A stretch of DNA of 64,000 nt from Lonicera japonica. Its lineage: Eukaryota > Streptophyta > Magnoliopsida > Dipsacales > Caprifoliaceae. The stretch lies in assembly GCA_021464415.1 (NCBI GenBank), contig CM038466.1, positions 32,456,833 through 32,520,832 on the forward strand. The letters are read 5' to 3'. Below are positions 21,287 to 32,514 of the stretch, piece by piece. Made by a program: the position numbers and the translations under genes. Every line of letters starts with the position of its first letter. Position 1 is the first letter of the stretch. The notes beneath the pieces were generated by a model. It saw nothing but the letters and a program-made list of their open reading frames with translations, did no database searches and had not been told where the DNA came from.

Positions 21287-23087
21287 CCCCCCCATAAGGA
21301 GACAATCTGTATGACAGAAACCTCCCCCGGGACTTTCAGTTGGTCGGAAGAGCCGGAGACATCAGAAATCTCAGAAAGATCAGACTCAACATCCATCTGG
21401 ATACAACAGATTACCCGCTCAGGAAGGGTATACCAGCCACCACCGATGGATGCCGAAAAATCATCACCTCCTAAGGAAGTAGGAGAAGATCGAGTGTTAG
21501 AACAGTTGAAGAAAACCCAGGCCCACATCACCATTTGGGGCCTCTTGGTTGCCTCCAAACCTCACAGGACCGCCTTCATCAAACTCCTTGACGAGGCCGT
21601 CATATCACCCGATTCCACACCAGAACAACTGCCAAACATGATCGGGTCACTCACAATCCAAAGAAGTCTGTCATTTTCAGATGAAGACTTATCTCCATTG
21701 GGAAGGAAACACAGCCTGGCCCTCCATATCACCGTCAGGACCCGAGGGAAAATTTTGCCACAGGTTCTCATCGACAATGGGTCAACCATAAACGTTTGCC
21801 CCCTGAAGACCGCTAGATGCTTGGGTATCCTGGATTCAGAGCTTTCTCCATCCGCCGTAACCGTCAGGGCCTATGACAACACCATGAGAGCCGTTTAGGG
21901 TTCTCTGAAGCTCGATCTCATGGTCGGTCCCGAAAACTTTCCGGCCGACTTTCAAATCATAGACATTCCCTTCAGTTTTAACTTACTGTTGGGAAGGGCA
22001 TGGCTACACGACATAGGAGCACTCCCCTCCTCCCTACATCAAAAGATCAAGATACCATTTGAAGGGAACATAATCACCATCCAAGGAGATCCTGAAAGGA
22101 CCTTGGCAGATCTGGAGTTACCTGTTTTGGGAATCGGGAGCCAGAGCATACAATTGGGAGGCTTTTCTTACGAGCCTCAGGTACAAACTCTCAGCACCCA
22201 GATAATCGAATACCTTCCCCCTGACAATATCCCCGGTCTCAGTACCAAGGTCACAAATATGCTGAGAATGATGAAATACTTACCTGGAGCCGGTCTGGGA
22301 ACGGGACAGCCAGGACTACTTCAAGCCTTGGAACCAGTAACGGGTACGAAAGGGAAGGTTTGGGGTACCAACACATTGAAGAAGACGATCAACAAAAAAG
22401 GGGCCAAGGGCATCAGTATCCAAGTTTTAGCTCTCTGAACGAGTTTTTTGTCAAAGAAGGAAAGGACTTCCCCTTTTGCGGTTTTCAGGAACCTTGGAGA
22501 AACAGCGACGGAGAGAACCTTCCGGGATGGAAAATCTTCTATGAGGAGGACCTATATGTCAAAGAAAACATCGTACACAGTTTCTCTACCAAATTGACAA
22601 TCAAGTCGAAGGAAGAAAATGAAGATAAGAAGGATGAGGGGGAAGAAATGATCGGAGATCTCTTCGACATCATGGCCCTGGGGGATAATGAGCCAAGGGA
22701 CGACCCTGTACACCTGATATACGCTGATCCAGACTACCAAAGAGAAGGGGAAAAGAGTGAAATTGTAAGGGTGAGAGGTGAGAATGAGAGTAAGGCTAGG
22801 GGAGAGCCACTCCTAGATTTACTTTTTAAACTTGTACCTGTAAATACTATTATCAATGAAGAAAACTCTGTTTTGCGTTATCCCGTTATTTTTAATTCTG
22901 TAATTGCTTATATGGAGTTGGAAAGACTGAACGAGCACCCTGAACAGGAGAAGCAGCGTATACAGAGCGAAGAAGGAGACACCCTTGTAATTAACCTCGA
23001 GACAGAAGAGGAAAGAAAAGAGGTCCGCATGGGGGCAAGCTGAGTGAAACAGAAAGAGAGGAATTCACACAAACTCTGAAAGAGTAC
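21287..23087 (+). pseudogene. Gypsy protease region (broken)
   Basis: The aspartic protease motif is IDNGSTINVCP (catalytic D at 21,772). A flap/LLLGRAWLH segment follows at about 21,985. TAG at 21,896 interrupts the frame. A second G-patch-like stretch (YLPGAGLGTGQPGL) is near 22,280. After about 22,400 the frame shifts, and a linker with acidic residues runs to 23,043. Another shift leads into reverse transcriptase. Confidence 0.8.
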
Positions 23088-24668
23088 GTGGATGTCTTCG
23101 CCTGGTCTTATGCGGATATGCCAGGATTGAACAGTCAGATAGTCATGCACGAGATACACACCAAGCCGAAGTTCAGACCTATCAAACAAAAGTTAAGAAA
23201 ACTTACACCAGAATGGTCCCTGAAAGTAAAAGAAGAAGTGATGAAGCAACTGAGTGTAGGGTTTTTGCGGGTGATCGATTACCCTTCATGGTTAGCCAAC
23301 ATTGTGCCCGTTCCAAAGGCAAATGGGAAGGTCCGCGTGTGTGTAGATTATCGAGATCTCAATAAAGCTTGTCCAAAAGACGATTTTCCATTGCCCAACA
23401 TCGATTTGATAGTAAATAACACTGCCAACCACGCCCTAAAGTCAGTTGTGGATGGTTTTGCCAGATATAACCAGATCAAGATGCACCCGGATCACTAGGA
23501 GAAAACAACATTCATCACACCATGGAGAACATACTGCTACACCGTTATGCCATTTGGGCTGAAGAACGCCGGGGCAACTTATCAGAGGGCAGCCACCGCT
23601 ATTTTCCACGATATGATCCACAAAGAAGTAGAGGTGTATGTGGACGACATGATAATCAAATCAAAGGAGAGGGAAGGTCACGTACCAGCTCTGCGAGCCT
23701 TTTTCGATCGGCTCCGCCAGTACCAGATGAGACTCAATCTGCAAAAATGTGTGTTCGGGGTGACCAAGGGAAAACTCCTAGGCTATGTTATCAGTAAGAA
23801 AGGAATCGAGGTAAACCCTGCCAAGGTTCAAGCTATCCAAGAAATGCCTGAGCCTCATACCGAGAAAGAAGTTCGGGGATTTTTGGGTAATTTGCAGTAC
23901 ATCGGTAGGTTCATCTCTCAGAGGAAATCCTCACCGGGAGAGTGGGACGATCAGTGCCAGGAAGTTTTTGATAGATTCAAAGAATATCTCTCCAACCCCC
24001 CAGTATTAGCCCCACCACAAACAGGACTACCATTAATCTTGTACCTAACCGTCACTGATTCAGCCGCGGGAGCAATGCTAGCCCAACACCTGACTGATAC
24101 CCGGAAAGAGCAGGCCATCTATTTCCTCAGCAAGAAACTCTCCCCATTTGAGATGAACTACACACCATTGGAGAAATCATGCACTGCCCTCGTCTGGGTA
24201 ACACAGAAACTACGACACTACATGCTAATTTTCTCAGTCATCCTGGCATCACGGATTGATCCGTTGAAATACCTCTTCGAGAAACCGGCTCTCTCGAACC
24301 GAAAGGCAAAATGGCTATTTCTACTCTCCGAATTCGACATCACCTACGTGACCCAGAAGGCAGTCAAAGGCAAGATCATAGCTGATTACCTGGCCTACAA
24401 TCCAATATTGGGAGACATGCTAGAAGAAGCCGAGTTCCCAGATGAAACCATCATGAATGTCGAGATCGATGAAGACTGGAAGTTGTACTTTGATGGGGCC
24501 GCCAATCGAAACGAAAACAGGATAGGCATCCTGTTAGTCTCTCCAGACCAAACTCACTCCCCGGTATCATATCGTTTGGACTTCTTCTGCACCAACAACA
24601 TCGCTGAATATGAAGCATGCATACTCGGGTTAGAGATCGCTCTTCAAAAGAGTATAAAAAGAATATAG
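23088..24668 (+). pseudogene. pol: Gypsy reverse transcriptase and first RNase H (broken)
   Basis: The start region MDVFAWSYADMPGL is typical of Tat elements. RT motifs are VCVDYRDLNKACPKDDFPLP (about 23,340) and YVDDMIIKS (23,636 on). TAG at 23,496 cuts the frame once. The connected RNase H segment runs to about 24,410. From 24,471 a second, archaeal-type RNase H begins (KLYFDGAANR, NIAEYEACILGLE), until TAG at 24,666. Confidence 0.9.
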
Positions 24669-25190
24669 GTATACGGAGATTCAGCACTAGTGGTCCACCA
24701 AGTTCTGAAAGAATGGAAGATCAGAGATGAGAAATTAGTCCCTTACCTCGCCCGACTGGAGGATATCGCGGGAAGGTTCAAACATGCGGAGTTTTACTAT
24801 CTCCCCAGGTCTCAGAACAGTTTTGCTGACGCACTGGCAACCCTGTCATCTATGATCGATATCCCGGAAGGGATGGAAGAAATAACTCTTACAGTACAAA
24901 AGAAGTCAGAACCAGCACACTGCACGGCCTTGGAGGTAGAGAATAAAGGAGAAGGGGATTCAACCACTTGGTTTTACGATATCTGGAACCTGTTGAAGAA
25001 CCATCAGTATCCCGAGAAAACAGACAAGAAAACACGGGTCACGCTCAGAAGATTAGCATCAGGGTTCATACTTTGTGCCGGAAGATTGTATAAGAGGAAC
25101 TACGACGGGACTCATCTTCAATGCCTCACCAAAGAAGAATCAGTCAGAATGATGGATCAGATACATGGGGCGAGTGCGGACCTCATATGA
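24669..25190 (+). pseudogene. Gypsy second RNase H, C-terminal half
   Basis: This continues the archaeal-type RNase H in the same frame: YGDSALVVHQV and the NSFADALATL motif at about 24,820. Two RNase H domains in one pol are a Tat-lineage hallmark. The frame then runs toward integrase but is lost by an apparent one-base deletion in a G run near 25,166-25,172. Confidence 0.85.
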
Positions 25191-26212
25191 GCGGACATAC
25201 GCTTGCCCGCAAGATCATCAGACAAGGATATTTCTGGTCTACCCTGCAAACTGACTGCACTAACCACGTACGCCGTTGTCACAAGTGCCAAATTTATGCT
25301 AAATCCCAGAAGCTTCCTCCAAAGGAGTTGTACAACATGATTGCTCCCTGGCCTTTCGCAACTTGGGAAATCGACGTCATTGGGAAGATCTCGCCCAAAG
25401 CCAGCAACGGTCATGAATTCATACTAGTGGCCATCGACTACTTCACCAAATGGGTGGAAGTCGAGTCTTACCAGACCCTGGATGCCAAGAAAGTTGCCCG
25501 ATTCATCAAAAAGAATATTGTCTGCCGATATGGGGTCCCACACGAGATCATCTCAGATAACGGCACCCACTTCGAAGGAGAAGCTAATACAGTCATAGAA
25601 GAATACGGTATTACCAAACACAGGTCTTCACCATACAGGCCACAAACCAATGCGGCAGTTGAAGCCGCCAACAAAAATCTAAAGAATATCCTAAGCAAGA
25701 TGACCGACACCTGTCGAGACTGGCCGAAGAAATTACCATATGCATTGTGGGGATACCGTACCACCGAGAGGGTCTCCACCGGAGCAACCCCGTTCTTTCT
25801 TACATACGGGATGGAAGCAGTCCTCCCTGTTGAGTTAAAGGTCCCCTCCCTCAGAGTAATGCTAGAAAATCAAGTCAATGAACTAGAGTGGGTCCAGGCA
25901 CGTTATAACGAGCTAGCCCTACTAGATGAAAAGAGATTGAAAGCCGCATACCACTATCAGGGGTATCAGAAGAGAATCGCTTGAGCATTTAACCAGAAAG
26001 TGAGGACTCGGGGTATCAATGAGAACGATATCGTACTGAAAGAAATTCGAGAACCAGCCAGAGATCCGAGGGGTAAGTTCGGGCAGAAGTGGACAGGGCC
26101 GTATATCGTCAAAGAAATCGATACAGGGGGTGCCGCTACAGTCACTGATTTAGATGGACAGTTACTGCATTCACCAGTCAACATGGATCGACTGAAGAAG
26201 TATTATCAATAG
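25171..26212 (+). pseudogene. int: Gypsy integrase (one internal stop)
   Basis: The HHCC zinc-binding region (H...H...CHKCQIYAK) is at about 25,185-25,305. The catalytic core has D in WEIDVIGK (about 25,370), D in ISDNGTHFEG (about 25,556) and E in NAAVEAANKNL (about 25,660). TGA at 25,982 fits CGA-to-TGA. The C-terminal GPYIVKEIDTGGAATVTDLDG segment follows in the same frame to the TAG at 26,210. Confidence 0.9.
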
Positions 26213-26439
26213 GTGTGACATGTAAAATAAGAACTACGTAAACCTGAGCCCCAACTCAAAAAAAACTTTTGTTCTTTGTAAAAATCAAAAAGGGGAACGT
26301 AGGCAACCTGAGAAGTGACTTCAGGCCCGGTTTAAACTTTGTAAATAAATTTATTTCCCACAAGCAGTCCCTCATATACTATTAAAAGGTGGTTCAGAAC
26401 ACCGAAGGTTATAAAGGAGATATAACAATACAAAAGAAA
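26213..26439. other. Spacer between convergent gypsy pol and the antisense gene
   Basis: An AT-rich stretch where sense and antisense units meet tail to tail. It has A-rich and T-rich runs (for example near 26,258-26,295) that could serve as 3' ends for either strand. No open frame was found. Confidence 0.4.
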
Positions 26440-27696
26440 CTAATCCCTAGGGGTTGGCCACACTGGGTCCTCAGTAGCCAAATCGATCCGAGCCTCGTCC
26501 AAGATCTGATACGCAAAAACAATGTTACCGTCAGTAGCCTCAGTATCCATGAACCGGAACCACTCTATTTGAAAAGGGTCGTCAATCAGTTCTCCTTCCA
26601 GAGATTGCCAGCAAGAGCGAATAATATCAGCCCGGAAGGGCCGGGTAATACCAAAACGAGCATAGTTGAACTGACGAGTCAGTCGAACACGCCACATCCT
26701 CTCTACTGATAAAGAAACATGCGGGGTCACAAATTTAGACTCAGAGGAGAAATTGTTCAGACCAAGGGGAACCTCTTGAGAAATGTTAAACTGTCGAAGA
26801 AGACGTCCGGGGAGATAAAAAGAAGTAAACCAGAGCCCGCGGAGCCGAACATAGTTTTGACCCCCAGTGCTAAGTACCATCGCCCTCAGCTTCCACCAAG
26901 GAATGTTCCACCGGATAGCCCGAAAATTCTCCGAAAACCACACCTTCCAATCAGAGGAAGACATGGTCAAAGCCCTAAAGAGGGGACGACGGAAGAAATG
27001 CGTCGGATTATCGAGCCAAACCCCGTTGAAACCCACCGATCGAAAGCGCTCCAGCAGCCACATGTATAGTAAACGTGGACTCCCCCGGAAGAAGGGTGAG
27101 GCCCCCCTTTTGACATCATCGAGACCATTCAGGGTCTCTGCAAGAACGATCGGCACTATAGACTGCCCATTTCTAGCCTGGTAAATCAGACTCAGGATAG
27201 TCGGATCAATACGGGAAGAACCCGTCACCAGCAACATATCAGAAACCAGGCAAATCAGGGCCGCTGCAGTACGCCCCACGCCGTAAGAGGCCCTATCTTC
27301 ATAACAATGAAAGAACCTCACCATTTTATGAAGGTCAAGGAGTCCGTCGGTAATGAAACCATTACAGGCCGCCTGGGGAATGGCTAACAGAGCAATTAGC
27401 ATGTCACGGGGACCGATTTCCTCTATGGGAACTGCCATTGGGAGACGAACGTCAGAACGCAACAGCCAAGAGAACTCCTCATAGGTCGGGCAGAGCTCAT
27501 CTAGTCCAAAGCGAAAGAGATGGTCCGCAGGACTCCAGAAATACAAGGCACCTAGCAAAAAGGAAAAGTCGATAGGACGATGGCACCAGCCCGCTAAAGG
27601 ACTAAAAGCACCAAAGTTCAGACCATTTTCAGAAGATATCAAAGCATCTCGAGCATTGACGTAAGAAAAATCAGATTTTGTGCGATAAGAGGACAT
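26440..27696 (-). CDS. DUF7745-like protein, antisense in the gypsy element
   Basis: An uninterrupted 418-codon frame. I start it at the ATG at 27,696 (MSSYRTKS) rather than at 27,822, because a TATA box lies between the two. The FWSPADHLFRFGLDELCPTYEEFSWLL region is characteristic of plant DUF7745/plant-mobile-domain-like proteins that occur mostly in transposons. No function is established for them. The gene is convergent with gypsy pol and has its own TATA and two palindromes upstream. It is notable that this frame is open while the neighbouring pol is full of stops. Family assignment is by eye. Confidence 0.7.
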   Translation of the reverse strand: MSSYRTKSDFSYVNARDALISSENGLNFGAFSPLAGWCHRPIDFSFLLGALYFWSPADHLFRFGLDELCPTYEEFSWLLRSDVRLPMAVPIEEIGPRDMLIALLAIPQAACNGFITDGLLDLHKMVRFFHCYEDRASYGVGRTAAALICLVSDMLLVTGSSRIDPTILSLIYQARNGQSIVPIVLAETLNGLDDVKRGASPFFRGSPRLLYMWLLERFRSVGFNGVWLDNPTHFFRRPLFRALTMSSSDWKVWFSENFRAIRWNIPWWKLRAMVLSTGGQNYVRLRGLWFTSFYLPGRLLRQFNISQEVPLGLNNFSSESKFVTPHVSLSVERMWRVRLTRQFNYARFGITRPFRADIIRSCWQSLEGELIDDPFQIEWFRFMDTEATDGNIVFAYQILDEARIDLATEDPVWPTPRD

Positions 27697-27734
27697 TTTT
27701 GGAAGGTGTGAGGATGAAAGAAGGAAGATGGGTG

Positions 27735-27816
27735 TATTTATAGCAAAAAAAAAGAGGGACCTGTGCCTGTTTGTCGCGCGACAAACCCATGTCCAGGAGG
27801 GATTGTCGCGCGACAA
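27735..27816 (-). promoter_or_regulatory. Promoter of the DUF7745-like gene: TATA and two palindromes
   Basis: On the minus strand TATAAATA lies at 27,735-27,742. Two perfect TTGTCGCGCGACAA palindromes lie upstream at 27,771-27,784 and 27,803-27,816. TATA sequence and layout copy those of the LTR. The predicted transcript would have a very short 5' leader before the ATG at 27,696. Confidence 0.65.
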
Positions 27817-28122
27817 ACCCATCTAAGGGTACCCTAATTTTGTTTTTCTTACACATAGCAGTCATTTTTGCCAAAAAGAATCACTTCTGGATGCTTTCTT
27901 GTTCTCACTTTGTTCTTTTTGCAGGAAACATAAGTATCACTACACTACAAGGTATGGCTTCTAAATCGCCGACTCTTATATATATATATCTTTTCACAGA
28001 CAGAGAATAAAAGAACAAATCAGACACAGATAAAAGATATTTTATAAATCCAATAAAAAAACAATATCTGTCTAGATAAATACATATCTGTCCAAACTAA
28101 CACTAAATGCAGAAGGGGGAAA

Positions 28123-31100
28123 CTAATCTACTCGAGCGCGTTTTGACGCGCTCCCACTATTACCCGAGCCCTCCTCGGGGGTAAGATCAATGACTGGGAC
28201 ACCGGGAATAGGAGGAACTGCTGTCTGGGAAGGCCCCGTAGACTGAACCGGCGCCGTCGGACGGATCACCGAAGATCGGGATCGCCTAGAGGTCCGACTG
28301 CTACTCCGCCTAGACTCCGACCAAGCATGAGAGGAAGTCAAAAGGTCGTCCGGCAGTAGGGAGACGTCGATAGCCCTCTGATAGTCGCGCATGTAGGCTG
28401 GAGGGTCTTGACCGACGTACTGGAGCAGGTTCCAGCTGTAGAGGTACTGGGCGTGCCAAGCCCGTAGATCTGCCACCCGTACACTCACCCTCTGTAAAAG
28501 GACATAAGATAAGAGAATCAGCACAGTCAAAATAAATAGATATAGGTATAAAGGTATCAGGAGAAGCTGAAGAAGGTACATCATCATCAGGGCGACCACC
28601 CAAGTAATCAAAAGTATTCTCAGGAAGAGGGTACTCAGGGACAGTGTATCGACGTAGTCCTGCGCCGACATAGGAGATATCCCTGGGAAGTGGGGGTAGA
28701 TCTACCCACGAAATAGACGACCCCGCCGGAACACCAGCAGAAGTGGACCCCCCTCCTCATGGATCGGGAACAGGGGAGGCCGGGATGAAGAACCCCCGAA
28801 ACCTGGAGATTGGGCTGGAGGCCCCATGACAGTCGCCGGGAGAGGAGTCAACGTGGCGTAGGTGTGGACCCTCGGAGGATCCACCATGGTCGTCGCCCTC
28901 AAATGAGGTACCCCACTGGAAGGAGTAGTCGCCGCCGCAGGAGGAGTCCGCCCAAACTGGTCGTAATCTGCCCCAAGGTCCGCGGGCTCCCAGGACCTCT
29001 CAGAAAATCCCGCTCTCCCCCCGGCAGCCTCAACAGCAGCAAAAAGGACCCCTGGAGACACAGAAGGGCTGGTAGGAAACTCGAAGCCCTCAGCGCGCTG
29101 CTTCCCCATAAGTGTCGTCGGAGGTAACGACTCCGGAACCGCTGTTGCATCACCTCCCTCGCCCTCTGGCCGACCACCACCCTCGGCCGCAGCAGGAACA
29201 TCCCTCTCCCCCTCGGGGTCCTCGTCCTCGAAATCCGGAATATTGTCCCTCTGATCGGGGACAGGTGGCAGATGACCCGGAACCGCCCTAGCTAAATGAG
29301 TCTGTCCCCGTATGTAATAGGGATCACCTCCCAATGCCCGGTATCTCTCATAGAAGACCCGTCCCCGAGTCCCCTTCGGCTCCCTCATCAGATAACGGGC
29401 AGCAAAAACAGCGTAGTCTCCCTCCTCGGTGAACGTCTGAAAGCCAAGTCCGTCGACCAAGGCCTACACCGTCACCGGATCAATCTCGCCCGTCCGCCTC
29501 ATCAGAACAGGAGGAAATAATGGAACACGAGGCCACTGGGACGGTGTGTGCTGGCGAATGACCCTCTCGCCCAAATAGAAGAGAAGGCCGTACTCATCCC
29601 GGATAAGTCGCCTGGTCCTCGAGGCGGTCAGAGCACGGCCATACCCAAAATGGAGACCCAGATCACCCCAAGGGGCCCACTCAATCTGAAAAGAGAACAG
29701 GATTTTATTTCAGTAATTTATATATTCTATCTGACTATTGAAAAACAAGAATACTAAAATATTTACCTGCTCCTCCTGCAGGTCGTGGACAGCAGCAGCT
29801 CCGGTCTCCCGAGTCCGGTATACATAGGGAGCCCTGTAGTTCCCCGCAATGAATCGGCGGAGAAAAGGGAACTGGTCCTCATTCTCAACGAGAAGATCCA
29901 CCTGGGCGCGACTCAGGCGAGTATAAGCAACAAACCAACTCTGAAGAAGAAATATGAAGAATATCAGCAATAATCAACAGGTAATATGAAAAAGAACTGA
30001 AGCAAAGATAAAAGGACTAAAGTATGTACCTCCCACAGCAGAGAAAAGCCCTTAAGGTTCAGGGCTAGGTGGCGAGAAACCTGATCCATAGCATCATAGA
30101 GGACGGCAAGAATAAAACCGCCCCAATCATAGTCGAACATGATGCTAAAGTCCCGGAGATAGGGCAGCCACCAGAGATGGGCTGTGTCCCCCCCATGAGC
30201 CTCAAACAGATCATGGAGTGTCAGTAGAAGAAGGACGCGGGCATACTGGCGCGCCTCCTGACGGGTCATCGGCACCCCCGAAGCAACTAGTCGAGCTCTC
30301 TCTGTGGCTAGTCGCGTAACTAAGACACCCCGAAGAATAGTATCACCCGAACTCCGTCGCTCGGGGAACCACCCAAGTGCGCCCACGATGCCCTCTATCG
30401 TCAGACGCAAAGGGACATCAATCTGAATAAGGATCCCCCCTGAAGGAATCCCGGTCAGAGCAAAAAGATCGAGGGGTGTCATCGTCATCTCACCCCAGCC
30501 CCAATGAAAGGTATGAGTAGTATCCCACCAGTGGCAAGCCAGTGCCGACACCAAAACTGTCGCCCTAGAAACTCGCTCCGGGAGGGCGTCGAAGAGAGAG
30601 CCAAAAGGAGTCGCGAGAAGCAACTCCTGGACAGGGGCCGGTGCCCGTCGCCACTTCGAAGATATAGTGTTGGGAGAACCCCAACCTCGGCCAACCCACT
30701 ACAAACAGAATGGAAATATGGATATAAAAAACCTGAGGGTATTTTTGGTGTAATTGTGAGAGTTATAAGGTTATAAGGGTAAATTATGTAATTTTCTAAA
30801 CCTCAGGGTATTTTGGTCTAATTATGAGAGTTATAGGGTTATGGGGGTAAATTATGTAATTTTCCTAAAACCTGAGGGTATTTTGGTGTAATTATGAGAG
30901 ATATAGGGTTATATGGGTAAATTATGTAATTTTCCTAAACCTGAGGGTATTTTGGTGTAATTATGAGAGTTATAGGGTTATAAGGGTAAATTATGTAATT
31001 TTCTAAACCTGAGGGTATTTTGGTGTAATTATGAGAGTTATAGAGTTATAGGGATACATTATGTAAATTTCTAAAAAAGAGGGAACCTAAAGGGTATCAC

Positions 31101-31475
31101 AGGTAAAAAGTATGAGTTTCACTAAATCGGACGTTATTTTAGGCAGACATGCATACTAACATTTGTCAAAATACATGCAGGGAACGACAAAAATAATGGA
31201 ACAGATAAATACACGAAAAGAAGACGTACCAGAGATCGTCGGCGAATCTCGTGAGAAGCAGGCTCCATCAAGAGCCATGGAACATCCGGGACCGGAGCAG
31301 CCCGGGTAATATCTCTATAAATCACCGCCCGACCGCGGTTCACCCCATCATCGTCATACCAATCAAGGTCCTCCCAATCATCATGATGAGGACTACACCG
31401 AAGGACGCCCTGAGCGTCAGTAAAGGTGACCTCCTCCTAGTCACCCTCTAATCGACCCAGCTGTGCGGGATCCAT
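28123..31475 (-). pseudogene. Plant mobile domain (PMD) gene, five exons, antisense in the gypsy element
   Basis: Predicted exons are 31,475-31,230, 30,698-30,030, 29,940-29,767, 29,685 to about 28,588, and 28,491-28,123. The internal introns have GT/AG ends, and the first three junctions are all phase 0. Exon 2 has the PMD signature THTFHWGWGEMTMTPLDLFALTG; exon 4 has YLGERVIRQHTPSQWPRVPL. The tail is rich in proline, glycine and acidic residues, then serine/arginine. PMD proteins (MAIN/MAIL family in host genomes) act in chromatin silencing, and related domains occur in gypsy elements. In-frame TAGs at 31,437 and 29,464 and a frameshift near 28,730 break this copy. Confidence 0.75.
30730..31080. 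repeat. Tandem repeat, about 69-bp unit, in PMD intron 1
   Basis: About five imperfect copies of an AT-rich unit containing CCTGAGGGTATTTTGGTGTA and TTATAGGGTTAT, starting near 30,730, 30,800, 30,870, 30,940 and 31,008. They fall wholly inside the predicted first intron of the antisense PMD gene. Confidence 0.85.
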
Positions 31476-31612
31476 CTGTGTATATGGAATATATGAGAAA
31501 AGTCGAAAAGTCAAAAAAGCGACAGGGCTTCCGCACTTGAGAAAAGAGAGAAAGAGAGCTAGAGAGAGAAAGAGGAAGGAGAGAATGAGGTGGAATGAGC
31601 TCAGCAAAGGGG

Positions 31613-31697
31613 CTTATATAATAGAACAGAATGTCGCGCGACAAACAAGGTCATTGTCGCGCGACAAAGAGCTCTCCACCGAGATGTCGTGCGACAA
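31613..31697 (-). promoter_or_regulatory. Promoter of the PMD gene: TATA and three palindromes
   Basis: On the minus strand TATATAAG is at 31,613-31,620. Three palindromes of the TTGTCGCGCGACAA type lie just upstream at 31,631-31,644, 31,654-31,667 and 31,684-31,697; the last has GTGC in place of GCGC. The predicted start codon is at 31,475, leaving a leader of about 110 bases. Confidence 0.65.
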
Positions 31698-32514
31698 TCA
31701 CCCCCCTCCCCTGATTTTTTTGACCTTTTTCTCATTTCTATCTCCTGCAGGAGGACTTCCGAGAGACAGTTTTCGAAAAATTTGCCAAAAAACCGCACAC
31801 CCAGGATGAGAACAAGAGGAAAGACTTCCAAATCATCTCTCCGAAAATGCGAGAACGAAATACGAATGGTTAAAGTAGTCTCTGATCTCCCAGAAAGGAC
31901 CGAGATCATCAAAAAAGCAAGATAAGACGGGAATAGAGAAAATTGAAAGAGTAGAAGAGAGAAGAAACCCGCATGAGCGCCCAAAGCAAGGGAGAGAAAC
32001 AGAAATGCAGAGTGACAGGGAGAGCCACACCAAAAGTGACAGCTAGGCCAAAACTGGCTCAGGGCTTCGTTTTGGGTGAGTAAGGCTCCTGATCACGACA
32101 AAGGGATGAAAAGGGCTCCTGGTCAAAAACAGAAAGGGCCAGGAAAAGTCTTTCCCAAAAGAGGGAGAAATAAGGGCATCGAAAAAATACGATGTGGGCC
32201 CACTAAAAAGAGAAACTAAGAAGAAAACAGAGATTAGAGATTGAACTTTCAAACAAATATTCTTTTCAGCACAATACAGAAGAGATGGTTTGGAAAAAAC
32301 CTCGAACCGTCACTCTACGGAGAGCCAAAGAATATCCGAAAACTGCCTTCTAAGAAAGGTATCCTCACTCGAGGAAAACATGAGAATAAAGTTCAAGAAA
32401 GATATAGGAAAACGGACATCCGGATAAAATTAGACCTCGAGGAGCTCTTTTCACCCTCACGAGGATTTCTCTTTCTCACTCTAGCAGTCTAAGAGGGACG
32501 ATAATTAAGATTCA
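31698..32514. other. Gypsy 3' spacer
   Basis: A purine-rich stretch upstream of the antisense PMD promoter. I find no recognisable coding frame. It separates the antisense genes from the minisatellite. Confidence 0.4.

Noticed and set aside
26389..27184. Plus-strand open frames opposite the DUF7745-like gene.
   Set aside because: They are shadows of the minus-strand coding sequence and show no domain.
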